Shown piece by piece: positions 1 to 12,830 of a stretch of DNA of 64,000 bases. The translations under genes were made by a program, and so were the position numbers. Positions within the stretch are counted from its first letter, which is position 1. Every line of letters begins with the position of its first letter. The notes below the pieces were generated by a model. The model was given only the letters and a program-made list of their open reading frames with translations, was not told the DNA's origin and made no database searches. This stretch comes from Sinonovacula constricta (lineage: Eukaryota; Mollusca; Bivalvia; Cardiida; Solecurtidae): the NCBI GenBank assembly GCA_007844125.1, contig CM017567.1, positions 297,511 through 361,510 on the forward strand, read 5' to 3'.

Positions 1-589
1 ATGACATATGCACTGATAACAGTTGCATAATGTTTAAATAACTAAATATTGAAAATATATACAATTTATGGAGGTCCCCTCGAAATCTAGTTAACAACGT
101 AAGACTGTATAAATATAGTAAAACTAAGAACGTGAACAAAGTTCAGTCAGTAAAATACACCATCAGTACCGTAACTCCGGATTTCACGAAATCAAATTAC
201 TTCCTCAGTAGTAAATGTATATACAATCAACCGTTTAATAAGTTATTTCTGGTTTATGAGAGGTAAGTGTATGTATTTTAGACAATAAATGGCTTAAACA
301 GAATGAATAACTTGTTTGACAGTTGTTATTAATTTTACGACATTACTTTTAGACTAATTGCAACTCCAGACGCAAAATTTTTGGTTGTTTATTATGGCAT
401 AACTAGACTTGTGTCCATGAAAGGGAATCATATATGTTTGTCTGATCTAGATTTTAGTTTATTGCTGCGACTGTCCCAGTTTCCGGGGTAGGCAGCAGGC
501 AGCTAAGGTGTTTAACATCCTCTCTCTACTCAACTCTGTTCAGCGGACCAGTGCTGGACAGATTGCAAACTTTCAGGTCACTCAGTACA

Positions 590-2450
590 GTGTTTCTTTT
601 GCGGCAATAAAGATTAACGGTTACCACTGCCAGGCGCAAAACCAAACTGCATTTTATTAATGTCAAACAGTTTTATACGTATGAATGTGTCTTACACACA
701 CTATAGTAGTTCCATGACTTGATACGTGAGTTTGAGGTCACGGAAAATGCCACGATCAAGCGATTCATCTTTGTCTTTGTACATGCTCACGATGTAGCTC
801 TCCTGCAAATTCCATCAAACTATTTCTAAACCAACCTCGCCAGCAGATATCAGCATCTCTGCATTGTTGCCTTAAGAGCCTGCATCTGTTACACATTTCA
901 TCTTACCAAAGGCTTTGTAGACTACCCCCACAATGACTGGAATCTCAAGACCCTCCACGTCGGAGTGTAGTGGTCAGTAGGTCGCTTGGCCACTCAAGCT
1001 CAACATTTCATAGCCTTGCATGTTACATGTCCAACTCATACTTTTATTTTCTACTCATTATTAAATGAGAGCAAGTGTAATCACCAGACGCACTTATCTC
1101 ATTCAATGTCTTGGTTTGTTCTGTTAATCTGCTTGCCAAGCTTGAAGATACTTGCGACATCTAGGGAGGTGTTGCCGAATTTGCCCTTTTCGGACTAAGA
1201 CTTGGCAATAAGGACAATGCCCCTAGACACCCGCTTAGCTCCATTGTATATGGCTGCGGTAAAGTTGGCTTCATTTGTCTTGACAACGTTAGCTAAGGTG
1301 TCCATGTGTGGTTTTTAGAGAGTCTTACCACCTTAAAAGCTGTTCTTAAGAGGAGGTACCTGGCTCAGACCACAGGTCTACCACTAACTTCACATCTTCA
1401 AATAATCAATGAAAAACGCAGTAGCAGAAAATATCTTTCTGAAGGTTTCATGGAACATGTTTGCATGCTGGAGCCATGAGCTTTCAACTAGGCCATTCTG
1501 TAGTGCAAATTCTTCGTTTGGGTGACCTTCCAATCCTTAACCTCTTTCCTGAAACGTGTTCGATGTAGTATTTAATATATCCGTGTCCTGGTGTTACAGG
1601 AAAGTATGTGACTAGCTCTGACTCTCCCTTTAAGTTACCGGTGTTGCTAACTATGAGATTATTTGATAAAGCAACACTCTTTCGACATTTCTGACATCAA
1701 AACCATGATCGCCGTGGACCTCTTCTATACTACGACCATCTGAGCCCACTTCACCATTTCAGTCCCCTAAAGGGATAAATCCCCAGAGGCTGGAACCCTA
1801 GAGACCACATTTTGTAGCTGGTCAATAAAGTACTCTTTAGGGCGATCTGTCATGCATATATTTTGATAAAGGTAAAGACTACTGTGCAATGACACGCCTG
1901 AAAATGATGATACGGTCAGAGATGCTTTGGATTATAACCGCCGAAGTTTTCCACCGACATAAACCTGACACACCTCAGTTCATCTCTTCTTCAATGTGTC
2001 TCGCTGGCCGGATCAAGCCAACGGTACCCGAAAGTCAGACATGCCCGAGACGCTACCTGTGTCTGCCGATACTACCTAACTTAAATACTAATGCTTGACT
2101 ATCCACAATATCGTAACAAGCGTTTTAAACGGGACCGAATATCCCGGCTGACACCCCAACTTAGTCCTTTGATATTTGCGGCACCAGAAACTTCGTCATT
2201 CCCGCACTCGGGCTGTGTAAGATCAACCACCAAGCGTCATTGACCGTTGCATCAGAGCAGTCTGGCGATGACTGCCGCAGTAGATACTAGATACTATCTA
2301 ATTGGTTTAAGCAGCTTATGACACTTAGAAAGTCGAGGGGGCTTAGTACGGGTACTGACCCTTAACTTTTGGGATCCCCGATGCAGACATGGTTAAGGAC
2401 CATCTCACAATTCCACAATCTTTACAAAAGCCAAAGCTGGATTCAGCTTA
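590..2450 (-). pseudogene. RTE-type non-LTR retrotransposon (LINE) relic, endonuclease plus start of reverse transcriptase
   Basis: Read on the minus strand with frame changes, this stretch gives the landmarks of an RTE-clade LINE in the right order. From about 1900 down to 1600 it reads like an endonuclease/exonuclease/phosphatase domain (RPKEYFIDQLQNVV, then GD-NGEVG, EVHGDHGFDVRN, NNLIVSNT, ELVTYF). From about 1060 to 900 come pieces of the linker (NVELEWPSDLL, SAGEVGLE-like remains), and at 760-620 the start of the reverse transcriptase (DRGIFRDLKL, QVMELL, MQFGFAPGSG, the last matching the usual MQFGFxPGRGTTDA). Many stops and frameshifts make it a long-dead copy, and the catalytic YxDD region is absent. 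The short open frames at 986-1198 and 1889-2098 on the plus strand are chance frames inside it. Family assignment rests on recalled motif patterns; the boundaries are approximate. Confidence 0.75.
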
Positions 2451-4845
2451 ATGTCGCACTCAAGCCAGGAGTAAACATTAAACTAAAAATAAATACCTTA
2501 GCGATAAAAATATCTTAAGTTGCAGTCATAAAACATATAATCTTAGAATTTGTTTAAGTAATTAGGAAACGTCTTAGTAAGGGTGAGTAAAGAAAACGCC
2601 TTTCAATACAACTGCAGGACTAGAAGTCTAAGTAGTCTTGGATTCGTATTGAAAATTTATCCCATAGATTGCTACATTTGTATATGCCTATATATATTGC
2701 AAATAGCGCATATCTTGATCAGGCAGCTTCCGGCAGGAAGCTTGCTTATCTAGGTCTACACTTGTTGCCAAAATCATGTATAAACAGATTTAGTAAGGTA
2801 AGCATAAATCTCTTTATTGAAATTGTATCATAAAGTAAAAACATAGTAATCACAGAAATTGTGCTTCACATTCTTACAGATAAAAGGTGTGATATTTCAT
2901 CTAAACTATGAATGAAACAATCATGAATATGGTATTTAATATGCATTAATATTTTATTTAATATAGGAGTACATTATAGAACTGCCAGTTCTCATCGAGA
3001 AATTTACCCAGCTGATATATACATGTTAACTTGTCATTAGAATATCACGCACAGCTGCAGTACTAACATATGGCACATTTTATTTAAGCGATACAATACC
3101 TTATTTTATCTACTTGAATCTTAAGCTAATGCAAACACATCCCTATCGATTCTGCAGCTAATAGTTAAGGTCCAGATGAGACAGCACTTAGCAACAGCAG
3201 GCTAATCTTGATCTACACTATATAGCCAATTCGATCTATTTGTGCTTAGCTAAGTTCACCCGCTTGTAGCCAAAACTGCGCAAGGGCTTTGGTCTGGGAT
3301 TGTATTGTCCGTGACTAAACTTTGTCCAGGTAATTGCAACCTGGAAAACAGATTATAACATGGTTGTTGTATTTACATTCATTTAAGAAGATTTTCCATT
3401 TCTATGACGTAAATATATTAAGGATTAATGTCAAAACTTTTAGACTTATTCTGCCAAAGAACAGAGCAAAAAGTGCAATGTTGCACTATATTCAAGCAAA
3501 ATAATAGCAACAAGCTGTGAATACTTCCTATGTTTTATGAAAACATGAATTAATTTGCATGTTTATGAAAGAAAAATGTAGAATATACAACTTACTTGAT
3601 GATAATAATACTTAATGAAAAAAGAAATGCAGAAAGCGCCAACATTATTTACAACATTTGAGTTAGCTTACTTAAAAAAAAAACGTTATCCGGAAAAGAC
3701 ATTTATTAGGAAAAATATTATACTGGTATAAAGTTATAAAAGAACAAATGTGTTTAATCTAATCTTTACTCCAAATTAGTAGATCTTAAAATGCTTGGCG
3801 ATAAAGGCATGCGTATTAAATATTGGAGCATGTGTCTTTTCGAACAATTATCTGTTTCTTATTCTGGTTATTTAATATAGACTAAAGGAAAAATAACGAC
3901 ACAGACCAATAATGTAACATGTGCCATTCTCTGATAAACCGCGTACAATTTAAAATTTGATTATATGTTTGTGAGATGTAAAAATGATTGTTAGACTAAA
4001 GAGACAATTTTAAGAATTGGATACAAGTAAATCACCTAGGTCTATAATAATATAAAACTTCTTTGGTAAGTCTGTAGTTGTTTTTTCTAAAATGCATATG
4101 ACATTGTTTGCAATACATATATTTAAACTGCGAACTAAACACCGCCCTACATAGAAATAAAACAATACTCTTATAATTCAAATATCATGGTTAAGGGTCG
4201 GGTTGAGTCTCCAGTACACATAGCACTGCATTCAAGTATACACGTAACATCTCTTTCTGCATCAGAGGCCAGAGGTTTTTTACCAATGTTGCTACAGGTC
4301 TTTTGTGTGCAAATAATCTCGAATTATATGTTCTGTGTAAAATTATATAAATTTGTTAAAAGTCGGTATGTCTTATTTTATATCGTACTCATTTATACTG
4401 TTAGTCTTAATAATACTGATTTTACAAGTTCCTCAATTTGACTCGCGTAGAAATTCCTCCTGTATTAGATATTCTTATCAAGTTTTAGCTTGGATGCCTG
4501 CTTTGAGTGGCTTACAATTTTAGTTTGGCTTGAAATTTTTTGTCGCTCTTCAGACATAGGATAGAAAACGCTAAGGCTGGTCTAGTTGGGATCCGATCTG
4601 GAATTAATCGCCATCTAACATCACCGTTTTTAGCCGCAGAGTAAACAATAAGCAGGACTGAGAGTTCCAACCGTAGAACTAGGTCCTTTATGGTGAAGGT
4701 ACTGAAGGTAAGTGTTTGTTGACTTGCACAAATAACAAAGAAAACAAACAACAACAACAACAACAACAACAAAAACAACTAAGGCGGTGGATATCACAAA
4801 ATTGCACTAGTCTGGTGTGTTTGTAGATTAAATCTAAGACCTTTG
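2451..4845. other. Gene-free AT-rich stretch
   Basis: No reading frame longer than about 90 codons with protein-like composition was seen, and no repeat boundary was found. It contains only a short (ACA)n microsatellite at about 4746-4771, whose minus-strand translation gives a leucine run that is not a real signal peptide. Confidence 0.6.
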
Positions 4846-4871
4846 AAAAAAGTCCTCTTTGATGTTTTAAG
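4846..4871 (+). pseudogene. Possible left remnant of the DUF3504 relic, upstream of the hAT insertion
   Basis: The 26 bases just before the hAT element translate as a KVLFDVLS-like peptide, which resembles the start of the conserved block in DUF3504 proteins (usually xVLFDxLxxxM). The larger part of the relic lies on the other side of the hAT element, at 6165-6780. The stretch is short, so this is suggestive only. Confidence 0.3.
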
Positions 4872-6156
4872 TAGGGATGTCAACGGATATCCGGATATCC
4901 GGATATCCGGATATCCGTCCGAATCGTCGGATATCCGAGTCGACTTTGGTATCCGGATATTCGCTTAAAAATGAAATATTTTAAACATTTAATTAAATGT
5001 TTTGGCCATTTTAAACATTTAATTAAATGTTTTGGCCATTTTGCTTAGTTATCTTTCTGCTGTCGTGCCAGTGTGCATTCACACATACGCAGGTGTAACG
5101 GATTATCGACAGGTGGTTACAGGTGGTGACACGCAGTATTGTATATTTGGCTTCACAGTTTTAGAAATGTGCTAAAGCATGATGGTATGTATAATAACAT
5201 GCTAATTAGCCGCCAACGTTTGAAGCTTCTACTGATCCATTTTGTTTAGCGAATGCTATCTTTAATTTTCTTGATGAACTTCACAGTTTTAAAAATGTGC
5301 TAAAGCTTATGTATAATAATTTGCCAATTAACAGCCATTGTTTGAAGTTATTACTTATTTATTCTTTTTGATAAGGATTATTATCTTTAATTTTGTTAGT
5401 TCGGCTTTATTAAGAAGAGATAGAGCTACAATTATGTAGACAATTAACAGGTTTGTCGGCAAAGATCAGTTACTCATGTTTAATTAAGTCCGTTTGGATT
5501 GTATAAATGAATTGATGAATTTATTATGTTTTCATTTTAATCCTCTGGACACTAGGCAACCCTCACGCCATTAAAAGTAACCCACTGTGATATTATATTT
5601 TAAACTTCCATATATTAATGCTCGCCCTATAACAATAGTTAGGGCGAGGGTAAACAAAACCAAATATTGAATATGTTTTCATTCGATCACCGTGATCTTG
5701 ACTTATTCACATACACTTCCTAAACAAATCATAAGTTATGCCTTCCAATCTTCAGTCCGATGTTTGGCGACATTTTGTGAGGTCCGTAGACAAATCCAAA
5801 GCAAAATGTAATTACTGCAGCGTAGAGCGTATGGCGGCGACACATCCATGCTCCACAACCACTTGAAGAATAAGCACCCGTCTATGGGGGGCGTGAATTA
5901 AAATTACTAAACGTGTTTTATTGTTCGTATTTCATTAATTATTAAAATGATGAAGTGCCTATGCCTATGGAAATTTTGATTTAATTATTTCCATTAAAAT
6001 GAAGATTTAAGTATGTCAATGGAAACGTTAGTAACCCACCACACATCCGACTGCAACATCAGAATTAACTAAGATTTATATCCGGATATCCGGATATCCG
6101 TTCGGATCGTTCGACGGATATCCGGATACCAAATATAGTATCCTTTGACATCCCTA
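4872..6156. mobile_element. hAT-type DNA transposon, non-autonomous, with 8-bp target site duplication
   Basis: The element is flanked by an identical 8-bp direct repeat, GTTTTAAG at 4864-4871 and 6157-6164, the duplication size made by hAT transposases. The ends are inverted (TAGGGATGTCAA at the left, TTGACATCCCTA at the right). Subterminal regions carry runs of the palindrome GGATATCC at both ends (about 4885-4960 and 6075-6130), plausible transposase-binding sites. At 1,285 bp it is too short to encode a transposase, but it keeps a BED zinc-finger remnant. Internally there are two tandem duplications: a 33-bp unit at about 4977-5042, and a unit of roughly 120 bp containing CTTCACAGTTTTARAAATGTGCTAAAGC at about 5150 and 5278. 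Confidence 0.85.
5739..5889 (+). pseudogene. BED-type zinc finger remnant of the hAT transposase
   Basis: Starting at an ATG at about 5739, the frame reads MPSNLQSDVWRHFVRS, then KAKCNYCS, the W-x-(H)F and C-x2-C half of a BED finger. After a frameshift near 5830 a second frame reads GGDTSMLHNHLKNKHP, the H-containing half (typically HLxxxH). Together they cover the 50-60 residue BED domain found at the N-terminus of many hAT transposases. The frameshift and missing downstream catalytic domain make this inactive. Its place inside an element with hAT target duplication and inverted ends supports the family call. Confidence 0.7.
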
Positions 6157-6164
6157 GTTTTAAG

Positions 6165-6780
6165 TCATGTCTTTAGGTGTAGGAGTGGTAAAGAGCTGTA
6201 ACGACAAGTTCCCCGTCGTCATAGCACACGATTCAAAAGGTCACAAATGTGTCAAGACGTTCTTGAACGAGTCTGGTAAGACCAATCATGGCTTAAATAG
6301 CAAAGAATAAAAGGAGTACCAGGGATGTACGAACAAAATGGAGGCCTTTGTCAAGTGCGATATTTAAAAAGTGCATGTACCTTGCAAAATATACTTCGAT
6401 TGAGGGCTTTTTTTCTAAGACCCCTGACAAAGGCCTCAGACGACAAAGGTGTGGTATGATGCAAAAGCTGTCGGAATTAACACGCTGCCCAACTTCGTGG
6501 TGAAGTTGACAGAAGAGGCTGGACTAAGTCCTCGTTACAAAAATCACTGCACTCAAACACTGTAGACTTCAGTGTGCCTGAAAACACAGGTCATCTGCAC
6601 CTCTTTGTTGACAACAGTTTGCACAACAACATCAATATAAACATGTGTTCGAAATAGTTTATCGATGGATGGTATATTATCCGTAGACACTAAATGTGAA
6701 ATTACAGGACCTGAAGAGTTCATCCGAAACATGTTACGCTAGTTTATCTGGACCCATTTAAAGTCGCTAAATACTGGTCG
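6165..6780 (+). pseudogene. DUF3504 / KIAA1958-like (Crypton-type recombinase-derived) relic
   Basis: In the plus strand, a frame at about 6407-6440 reads FFLRPL, and after a frameshift another reads VWYDAKAVGINTLPNFVV, then KLTEEAGLSPRYKNHC at about 6450-6555. This closely follows the conserved C-terminal block of DUF3504 proteins (VWYxxxxVGxNTLxxxMKxxxxxAGLxxxYTNHxxRAT), a domain descended from Crypton tyrosine recombinases. Upstream there are weaker remains with in-frame stops. The normally invariant TNH is KNH here and the following RAT is lost. A hAT transposon appears to have inserted within this relic at 4872-6156. Confidence 0.6.
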
Positions 6781-8950
6781 TCACTCCAGTGCTATTATTT
6801 TATTTGTTAACTTATTTTATGAAAACTGAAACCATTTATGCTATGTTTTTATTGTGTAAAATCAACATGAGATTTAAATCGTAGTGGTTATTTTTCTTCA
6901 GGTAATTTGTTTTATTCAAAGCATCAGGTAAAGTAAATGAAACAGCAAAGAAAAAATAAATAAATAATGACACAAAACAGATGCACATCGTCAAAGAAAG
7001 TAAATAGCACAAGCTCTACAAAATAAATGGACGTATTTGTGTCCCTTTCAATACTTAGAAGTCAAGAAAAAGAGCTAGAATGGAAAAAGATTTTTTTTTG
7101 CGTGATATTATCAGAAAATAATTGGTCAGTCGCTTACGACTTCGTGATAAAATAACTGCAAAGGAACGCAACATTGTGCATTATCCTGTGTTATATCACA
7201 AAATATAGCCTAAGTATAGCATATAATATGAGGACTGTGGAGGGGGGCAACGTAACATGACGCCAGTCCACTCCGTGGATATCACTTGTGATGCAGTTCG
7301 CCGTCTGATGAGTTTAAACTATAAACTATACATTCACTATGTATGCGAATCGAGGAAACAAATGCATTGTTGCAAATAGTCGGTCAGACGAAGAAAAATA
7401 TTTTCAAACTAGTGTGCTAAATTCGGAATCATCACAAGAAAAAAGAAGAAAAAAACAAGTATAGCATACATTATGAGCGTTGTGAATGAGGAAAATGCGA
7501 AATGACGCCGGACCTCTTCCCGTTCAACACTCAGTTTGCAATTTCTGCATTTGTTATAACTTATGAACTGATTATTTATTACTTTCAGCAGTATAGTCCA
7601 CTTGTACTTATGTATATGAATTGTCAAATTTCATTAACGAATCTCTGGTCTATGCAGAAGAAAAAGCGAAAGGAAATTTCCATTGATAATTTATGGTTAT
7701 TCCCATATTACATTGTTTTATCTCGTACAGTAGACGTAGGAAAACTGCCCATAATCGTCTGTAGTTATTGGACAATCAGACACTGCTCCATGTTGTTTTT
7801 TTCAATTAAGAAATTACTTTGAATCTAGTTAAAATAGCAAAGCAAAATTAGTGCAGATTTAGAGAAGCATCTATATCTATTAAGAAAAATGTCAATATTG
7901 ACTTTATTGACGTTCTGCATTCAGATCACTATATTATTATGTATGTACATGCTAATAAAAAGTCCGATAATGTTACAGGTGTACCACAGATTCTAAGGAT
8001 CCAGATCCGTCTTAAAAAAACAAAATTTCCCACCTATTAACTCCAACACACACATGCACGTACTACTTTACATACGAAGTGTATCACTCAGTGTTTTCAT
8101 CTCTAGAATAATGAGCCCATTTAAGCATTATTTAGAAGTTGCCAAACATTTGTGGCAAATAAGAAGCTATGAAAATTCAAATTCCTCAGCGATTTATTTC
8201 ACTAGAACTCTTTCATTGTCTCTATTTTGCAAGGAACAAAATAGATCGGTCTTTTTAACTAAATGGTTTTATTTTCAAGTGCGCATGTGCAACAAACCAC
8301 ACATTCTGGCTTGACACTCCCCTCTTGTGACGACAATTTTGAACACGTCAAGACGATTCACAGTTTGATTGACAGTTTTATTGGGCGGATTACATGTCAT
8401 TCTGGTAGAACAGGTAGAAGTGAGGCGGGGACTGCCAAGTCGGATAGAATATATATACACGTTTTCATAGAAAACTGAAGCATGAACTCGCTGCGCTTAT
8501 TTCGGCTTCTATTTTTTTTAGAAACGTCTGAATAGACTATCCCATACGTCAAAGTTAATATACCATAAAATAAAATAGAACATCAATATCTTGTTTCTAC
8601 TCTTCTAACCACTGACATAAGCACTTCCATTGAATGATAATAACTATTTACCTTATAGAACATATGGTTAATATATTTTTTATAAACTACCCTTTTTAAA
8701 GGAAATTAATTTACAAATGTCTTCTTAGACATATTAGGCACCCTTATCGCAAAACAAACTTCGTATAAATCTCAACATACCTCCAGTCGATTTAAATCCA
8801 ACACGTTTATTAACCTTGCTCAAGGTAGTCAGACAATAGGTAGGGAGTCTTTATGAAAACACCGCTATATTCATCAGATAGAGCACTCGAGCGTTCTTTT
8901 CAGGTTGGTTAAAGCTACAATGGGGATAGAAGCTATTGTCTTCCATAAAA
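6781..8950. other. Gene-free stretch
   Basis: No supported gene. Two loosely similar segments occur at about 7205-7270 and 7455-7515 (both with an AGTATAGCATA-type start and a following ATGACGCC). A short block at 8370-8455 holds an inverted CCAAT-like TTGGGCGG and an AT-rich TATATATA, which could be a promoter remnant, but nothing downstream confirms it. The 106-codon frame at 7502-7822 has no recognisable domain. Confidence 0.5.
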
Positions 8951-8959
8951 ATAAATCAC

Positions 8960-11900
8960 AATGCACCTTGCATTTCGTTTCGGCAAAATGCTATAACTAT
9001 TCAGGCCCTCATGAAAGAATTTCCATCGTGAAAATGAGAAAAAGAAGTACTTAAGATCAGAGACACACAAAATATTTCATTTCCTGAAGCACGCAAATTG
9101 GCTAAAGAAAGAACAACAAAGTCCCGTAAGAAAATGTCTTACGCTGCTGTCACAACAAAAAAGCACACTTCAGTGAATCGGGACAACTCAGCTCAAATTT
9201 AGGGTACATTTGACAAGCAACCTACTGACGAAGTCATCATTCCAACAAAATACAAATCATCAGAGATTTGAACAATAACAATGCCGTTGAAAAGGAAAAA
9301 AACAGGTCAAGGTCACATGTAAAAGCTTCTGAGTAATATTTTAACACTCTAGTATAATACCATGAAGAACAAAATAATACATTGGAATTGCCGATGTCTT
9401 CGGTCTAATTTTAATGAAATTTTACTTTTATTGGCCAATTTAAACCCTGTCGTGATATGCCTTCAGGAGACGTTTCTGAAGCAGAATGATATATTATTAA
9501 ATTTAAAGGTTATACTACGTATAACCATATTCATACAGCATTTGATAGATAGAGCGTCTGGAGGATCGTCCATTATAGTCCACTTCGAACTCCCTCACTC
9601 TAAAGTTAATGTTATAAAAAGTAATCACAATCTGCCGTGTTTATCTTCCACCTAATTCGGATACCCCTAAATCAAAATTAAATGATTTAATAAGTTATTT
9701 ACCATCCCCTTATATTCTTTTAGGGGACTTTAATGGACATAACCCAATATGGGGATGTACTGGTTACAATAATATAGGTAATACAATAGAAGATTTCATT
9801 ACTCAAGATGATATATGCCTAATGAATAACAAAAAGGTAACGTACTAACATCCTGTTTCGGGACATTATTCATACTTTGATCCTACTTAATGTCATCATT
9901 CTTTATATTTAGATTAAAGTTGGGATATACATGATAATTTATGAAGAAGTGATCATTTCCCTGTAATATTAAACAACGAATCTTTCAACTTAAATGACAA
10001 TTATACATATTAAAGGATGAACAGAGCGAATTGAGAATTGTTCTCAACTTTTTGTTCAGTAGAATTAACTAATTCAACATTTGAGAATGGTGATGATCAT
10101 TTACATTCCTTTTCAAAAATTCTTCATAGCATAGTAGAAAAATGTATACCTAAGACCAAGACAAAGCGTAACATACCCTGGTATAATGATGAATGCAAAA
10201 CGTCAGTAAGACAGAGTAGAGCGGCACTTAAGAAGTTTAATATTCAACCTACTGGTACTTATTTAAATAATGACAAAAATGGAAGGGCAAAAAGCAAGTG
10301 AATCATTTAACAAGTCAAAAGAACATCTTGGCAGAAATTTGTTTCTGGTATAACCAGTAAAACATCCGTAAAAGAAATTTGGTCAGCAATTAGGAAAATA
10401 AGCAGCAAATTTTAAAAGATGTAAGTGACCTTGGCCTTAAGGGTCGCTTACCCGCATTTATTAACAGTTTTCTTTTCTGACAGAAATTTTCAAGCTAAAA
10501 TTGGGTCTACTTTGTCTTCTGTTCATAAACAGGAACAAGGTGTCCCTCAGGGTAGTATATTGTTAGTTACTCTCTTTAACATCAAAATAAAAACATTGTG
10601 AAAACGCTAAATAATGGCGTAGATTGTTCCATATATGTGGACGATTTCCTTACATGTTATCGTTCCAAAAATATGAATACGATAGAAAGGCAATTACAAC
10701 AGTGCCTCAACCAACTACAAACTTGGAGTAACAACAATGGCTTTAGATTTTCACCCAACAAAACAAACTGCATACATTTATGTCAGAGAAGAACTTTACA
10801 CAACGATCCTGAATTATTTCTTAATAACATTCGTATTCCTGTCGTCAAGGGAAATAAATTTCTTGGTTTCATAATTGACAGTAAATTATCTTTTATACCC
10901 CATATCAAATATGTTAAAACTAAATGTCTTTAATCTCTTAGCCTATTGACATTTTTGTCCCATACCGACTGGGGAGCTGATAGAAAAGTTTTATTACAAC
11001 TATACAGATCACTGGTAAGATCAAAATTAGATTGTGGCAGCATCGTTTACGGCCTTTCCAGGAGATAATATCTCCAAATGCTTGACGTCGTCCACAACCA
11101 GGGACTCCGTCTGGCCCTTTGAGCTTTCAGAACTTCACCTGTAGAGAGCATACACGAAGCTTATGAGCCGTAATTATACCTAAGACGAGGGAAACTTGCG
11201 CTTAAGTTCATTACTAAAGTTAAATCTAACCCCCAAAATGCCGCATATATAGTGTTATTTTCAATCCTTAATATGAACACATGTACGAGCGTAAACCAAA
11301 GGCAATAAAGCCGTTTGGTTTACGAATATTAGAAATCATACAATCATCACATCTGAATTTAAATCAAATAATAATGTCTTATAATAATGAATTTCCACCA
11401 TGGCAAATGGACAGTCCTGTTGTTGATTTTACTCTTTGTACAAATAATAAGTAAAAAACAGACCCCCTCGTACTTCGCTCAAATTTTATCGAACTGCGCA
11501 ACAAGAAATACTTTCGACTACCTCGAAATTTATACTGATGGCTCAAAAGCAGATTCATATGTCGGCTGTACTTCCGTAAGTAAAAATCATTGTTTTAAAC
11601 AGAAATTACCACCCGACTAGTCCATTTTCACAGCCGAAATTTAGGTTGTTAACCTTTCTCTTGAATTCATTTCAAATCATCCTGGCGATAAATTTGTAAC
11701 ATTTACTGTCTCTTTGTCGGTATAACAGTCTATTAAAAATCTAACTTTTCCCACCCCCCCTGATAAGAGAATTACTTTTAAAACTTAATGAAGTTTGTCT
11801 TAATAAGAATATTGTTTTCTGTTGGCTACCTAGTCATGTAGGCATCCGAGGAAACGAGGATGCCGATAAAAGTGCAAAATCTGCTTCAGTCCTTACTAAG

Positions 11901-12330
11901 ACAGATCTGTGCATCCCACATGCAGATTTTAAACCACTTATCAATCGATATATTTTAACAAAATGGCAAACAATGTTGGGACAATACTGTTTATAGCAAA
12001 TAACACGTAGTTAAACCTAATGTCGGTGCCAATTCATCTACTTGCAGAGAAAGTAGGCGGGAAGACGTAGCTCTTACCCGCTGTCGTATTGGACTAGATT
12101 AACCCATTCTTTTAAAAAGAGAAATTCAACCTGAATGTCTTCCTTGTCAGGAACTTCTTACCGTTAATCATATTTTATTACATTGTATTGACATAGACTA
12201 TATTTGGTTTACGTATTTATTGTCAGTAATATATACGAACTATTTACGACAGTATCTGATGCTAAGCTTGTTTGATTCCTGAACGAGATTGGTATTCTTA
12301 TTAATTTCTTAATTTTTAAATTGTTTATTA
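8960..12330 (+). mobile_element. Jockey/I-like non-LTR retrotransposon, decayed two-ORF copy
   Basis: The stretch reads as a LINE in plus orientation with many stops and frameshifts. About 8985-9260 is the end of ORF1, with a zinc-knuckle remnant (CYNYSGPHE) and the motif EVLKIRDTQNISFPEARKLA. ORF2 begins at 9362 with the endonuclease (IIHWNCRCLRSNFNEIL and VICLQET), then GDFNGHNPIWG at about 9727. Reverse transcriptase follows (PQGSI at 10545, YVDDFLTCYR at 10630, NKTNCIHLC at 10770, KFLGFIIDSKL at 10855), then SLVRSKLDCGSIVYG at about 11010. RNase H appears as LEIYTDGSK at 11524 and CWLPSHVGIRGNEDADKSAK at about 11822, and a C-terminal C-x2-C with LTVNHILLHC ends it at about 12190. This order is typical of Jockey/I superfamily elements. 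The copy is inactive. Confidence 0.85.
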
Positions 12331-12573
12331 TTCTAACGTTATACATTTAACTCTTTAATATGTTTACCTGTTTTCACTGATAATTCACATTTTTAACCTG
12401 ATAGATTTTTATTTATTCGCACGTACTTTAGTTTTAATCTGGTCTTATTCTATTGTCGATAAACTTCAATGTATTCGGCACCGTATGACCTATCAGTGTG
12501 CCTTAAACCCTAAAATGCAAATAGAAATACATTTTAATATAGACACATACTAAGTGTCAAGTTCATCTGAAGA

Positions 12574-12830
12574 GGTGTGTCCGTGGCGTAGTGGTAAAGT
12601 CGCCGACTGATAACTCCTCTGACCGCTTAGCCTCTCACCGCGTGTGTTCGAGTCCAGTTCGGGACAAAGGACGTAATATGGGAATGTCTTTCAGCTGACC
12701 TGCGGTGCGCCGGTAGTTCTTCCCAGACATTTGTTTAGGGTCTACCTCTACCAAAATAACTGGTCTTCGTTTTAATGATCGTAACTGGTCTCTGCGATGT
12801 ACTAAAAACAAAACAAAACGAAACAAGTTC
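12574..12830 (+). mobile_element. tRNA-derived SINE
   Basis: The head is tRNA-like: a pol III A-box in GTGGCGTAGTGGTAAAG at about 12583 and a B-box in GTGTTCGAGTCC at about 12643, separated by roughly the usual distance, but the sequence does not fold as a full tRNA gene. The body contains GGAATGTCTTTCAGCTGACC and CCCAGACATTTGTTTAGGG, which recur in the other SINE copies in this window. The 3' end runs into an ACAAAACAAAACG-type A-rich tail. The sibling copies share both head and body, so this is one SINE family. Confidence 0.8.

Noticed and set aside
4512..4778. Minus-strand frame with an N-terminal leucine run resembling a signal peptide
   Set aside because: The leucine run is the complement of an (ACA)n microsatellite and the rest has no recognisable domain.
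12583..12655. Possible tRNA gene (A-box and B-box)
   Set aside because: It does not form a clean cloverleaf and continues into a body shared by other copies, so it is a SINE head.
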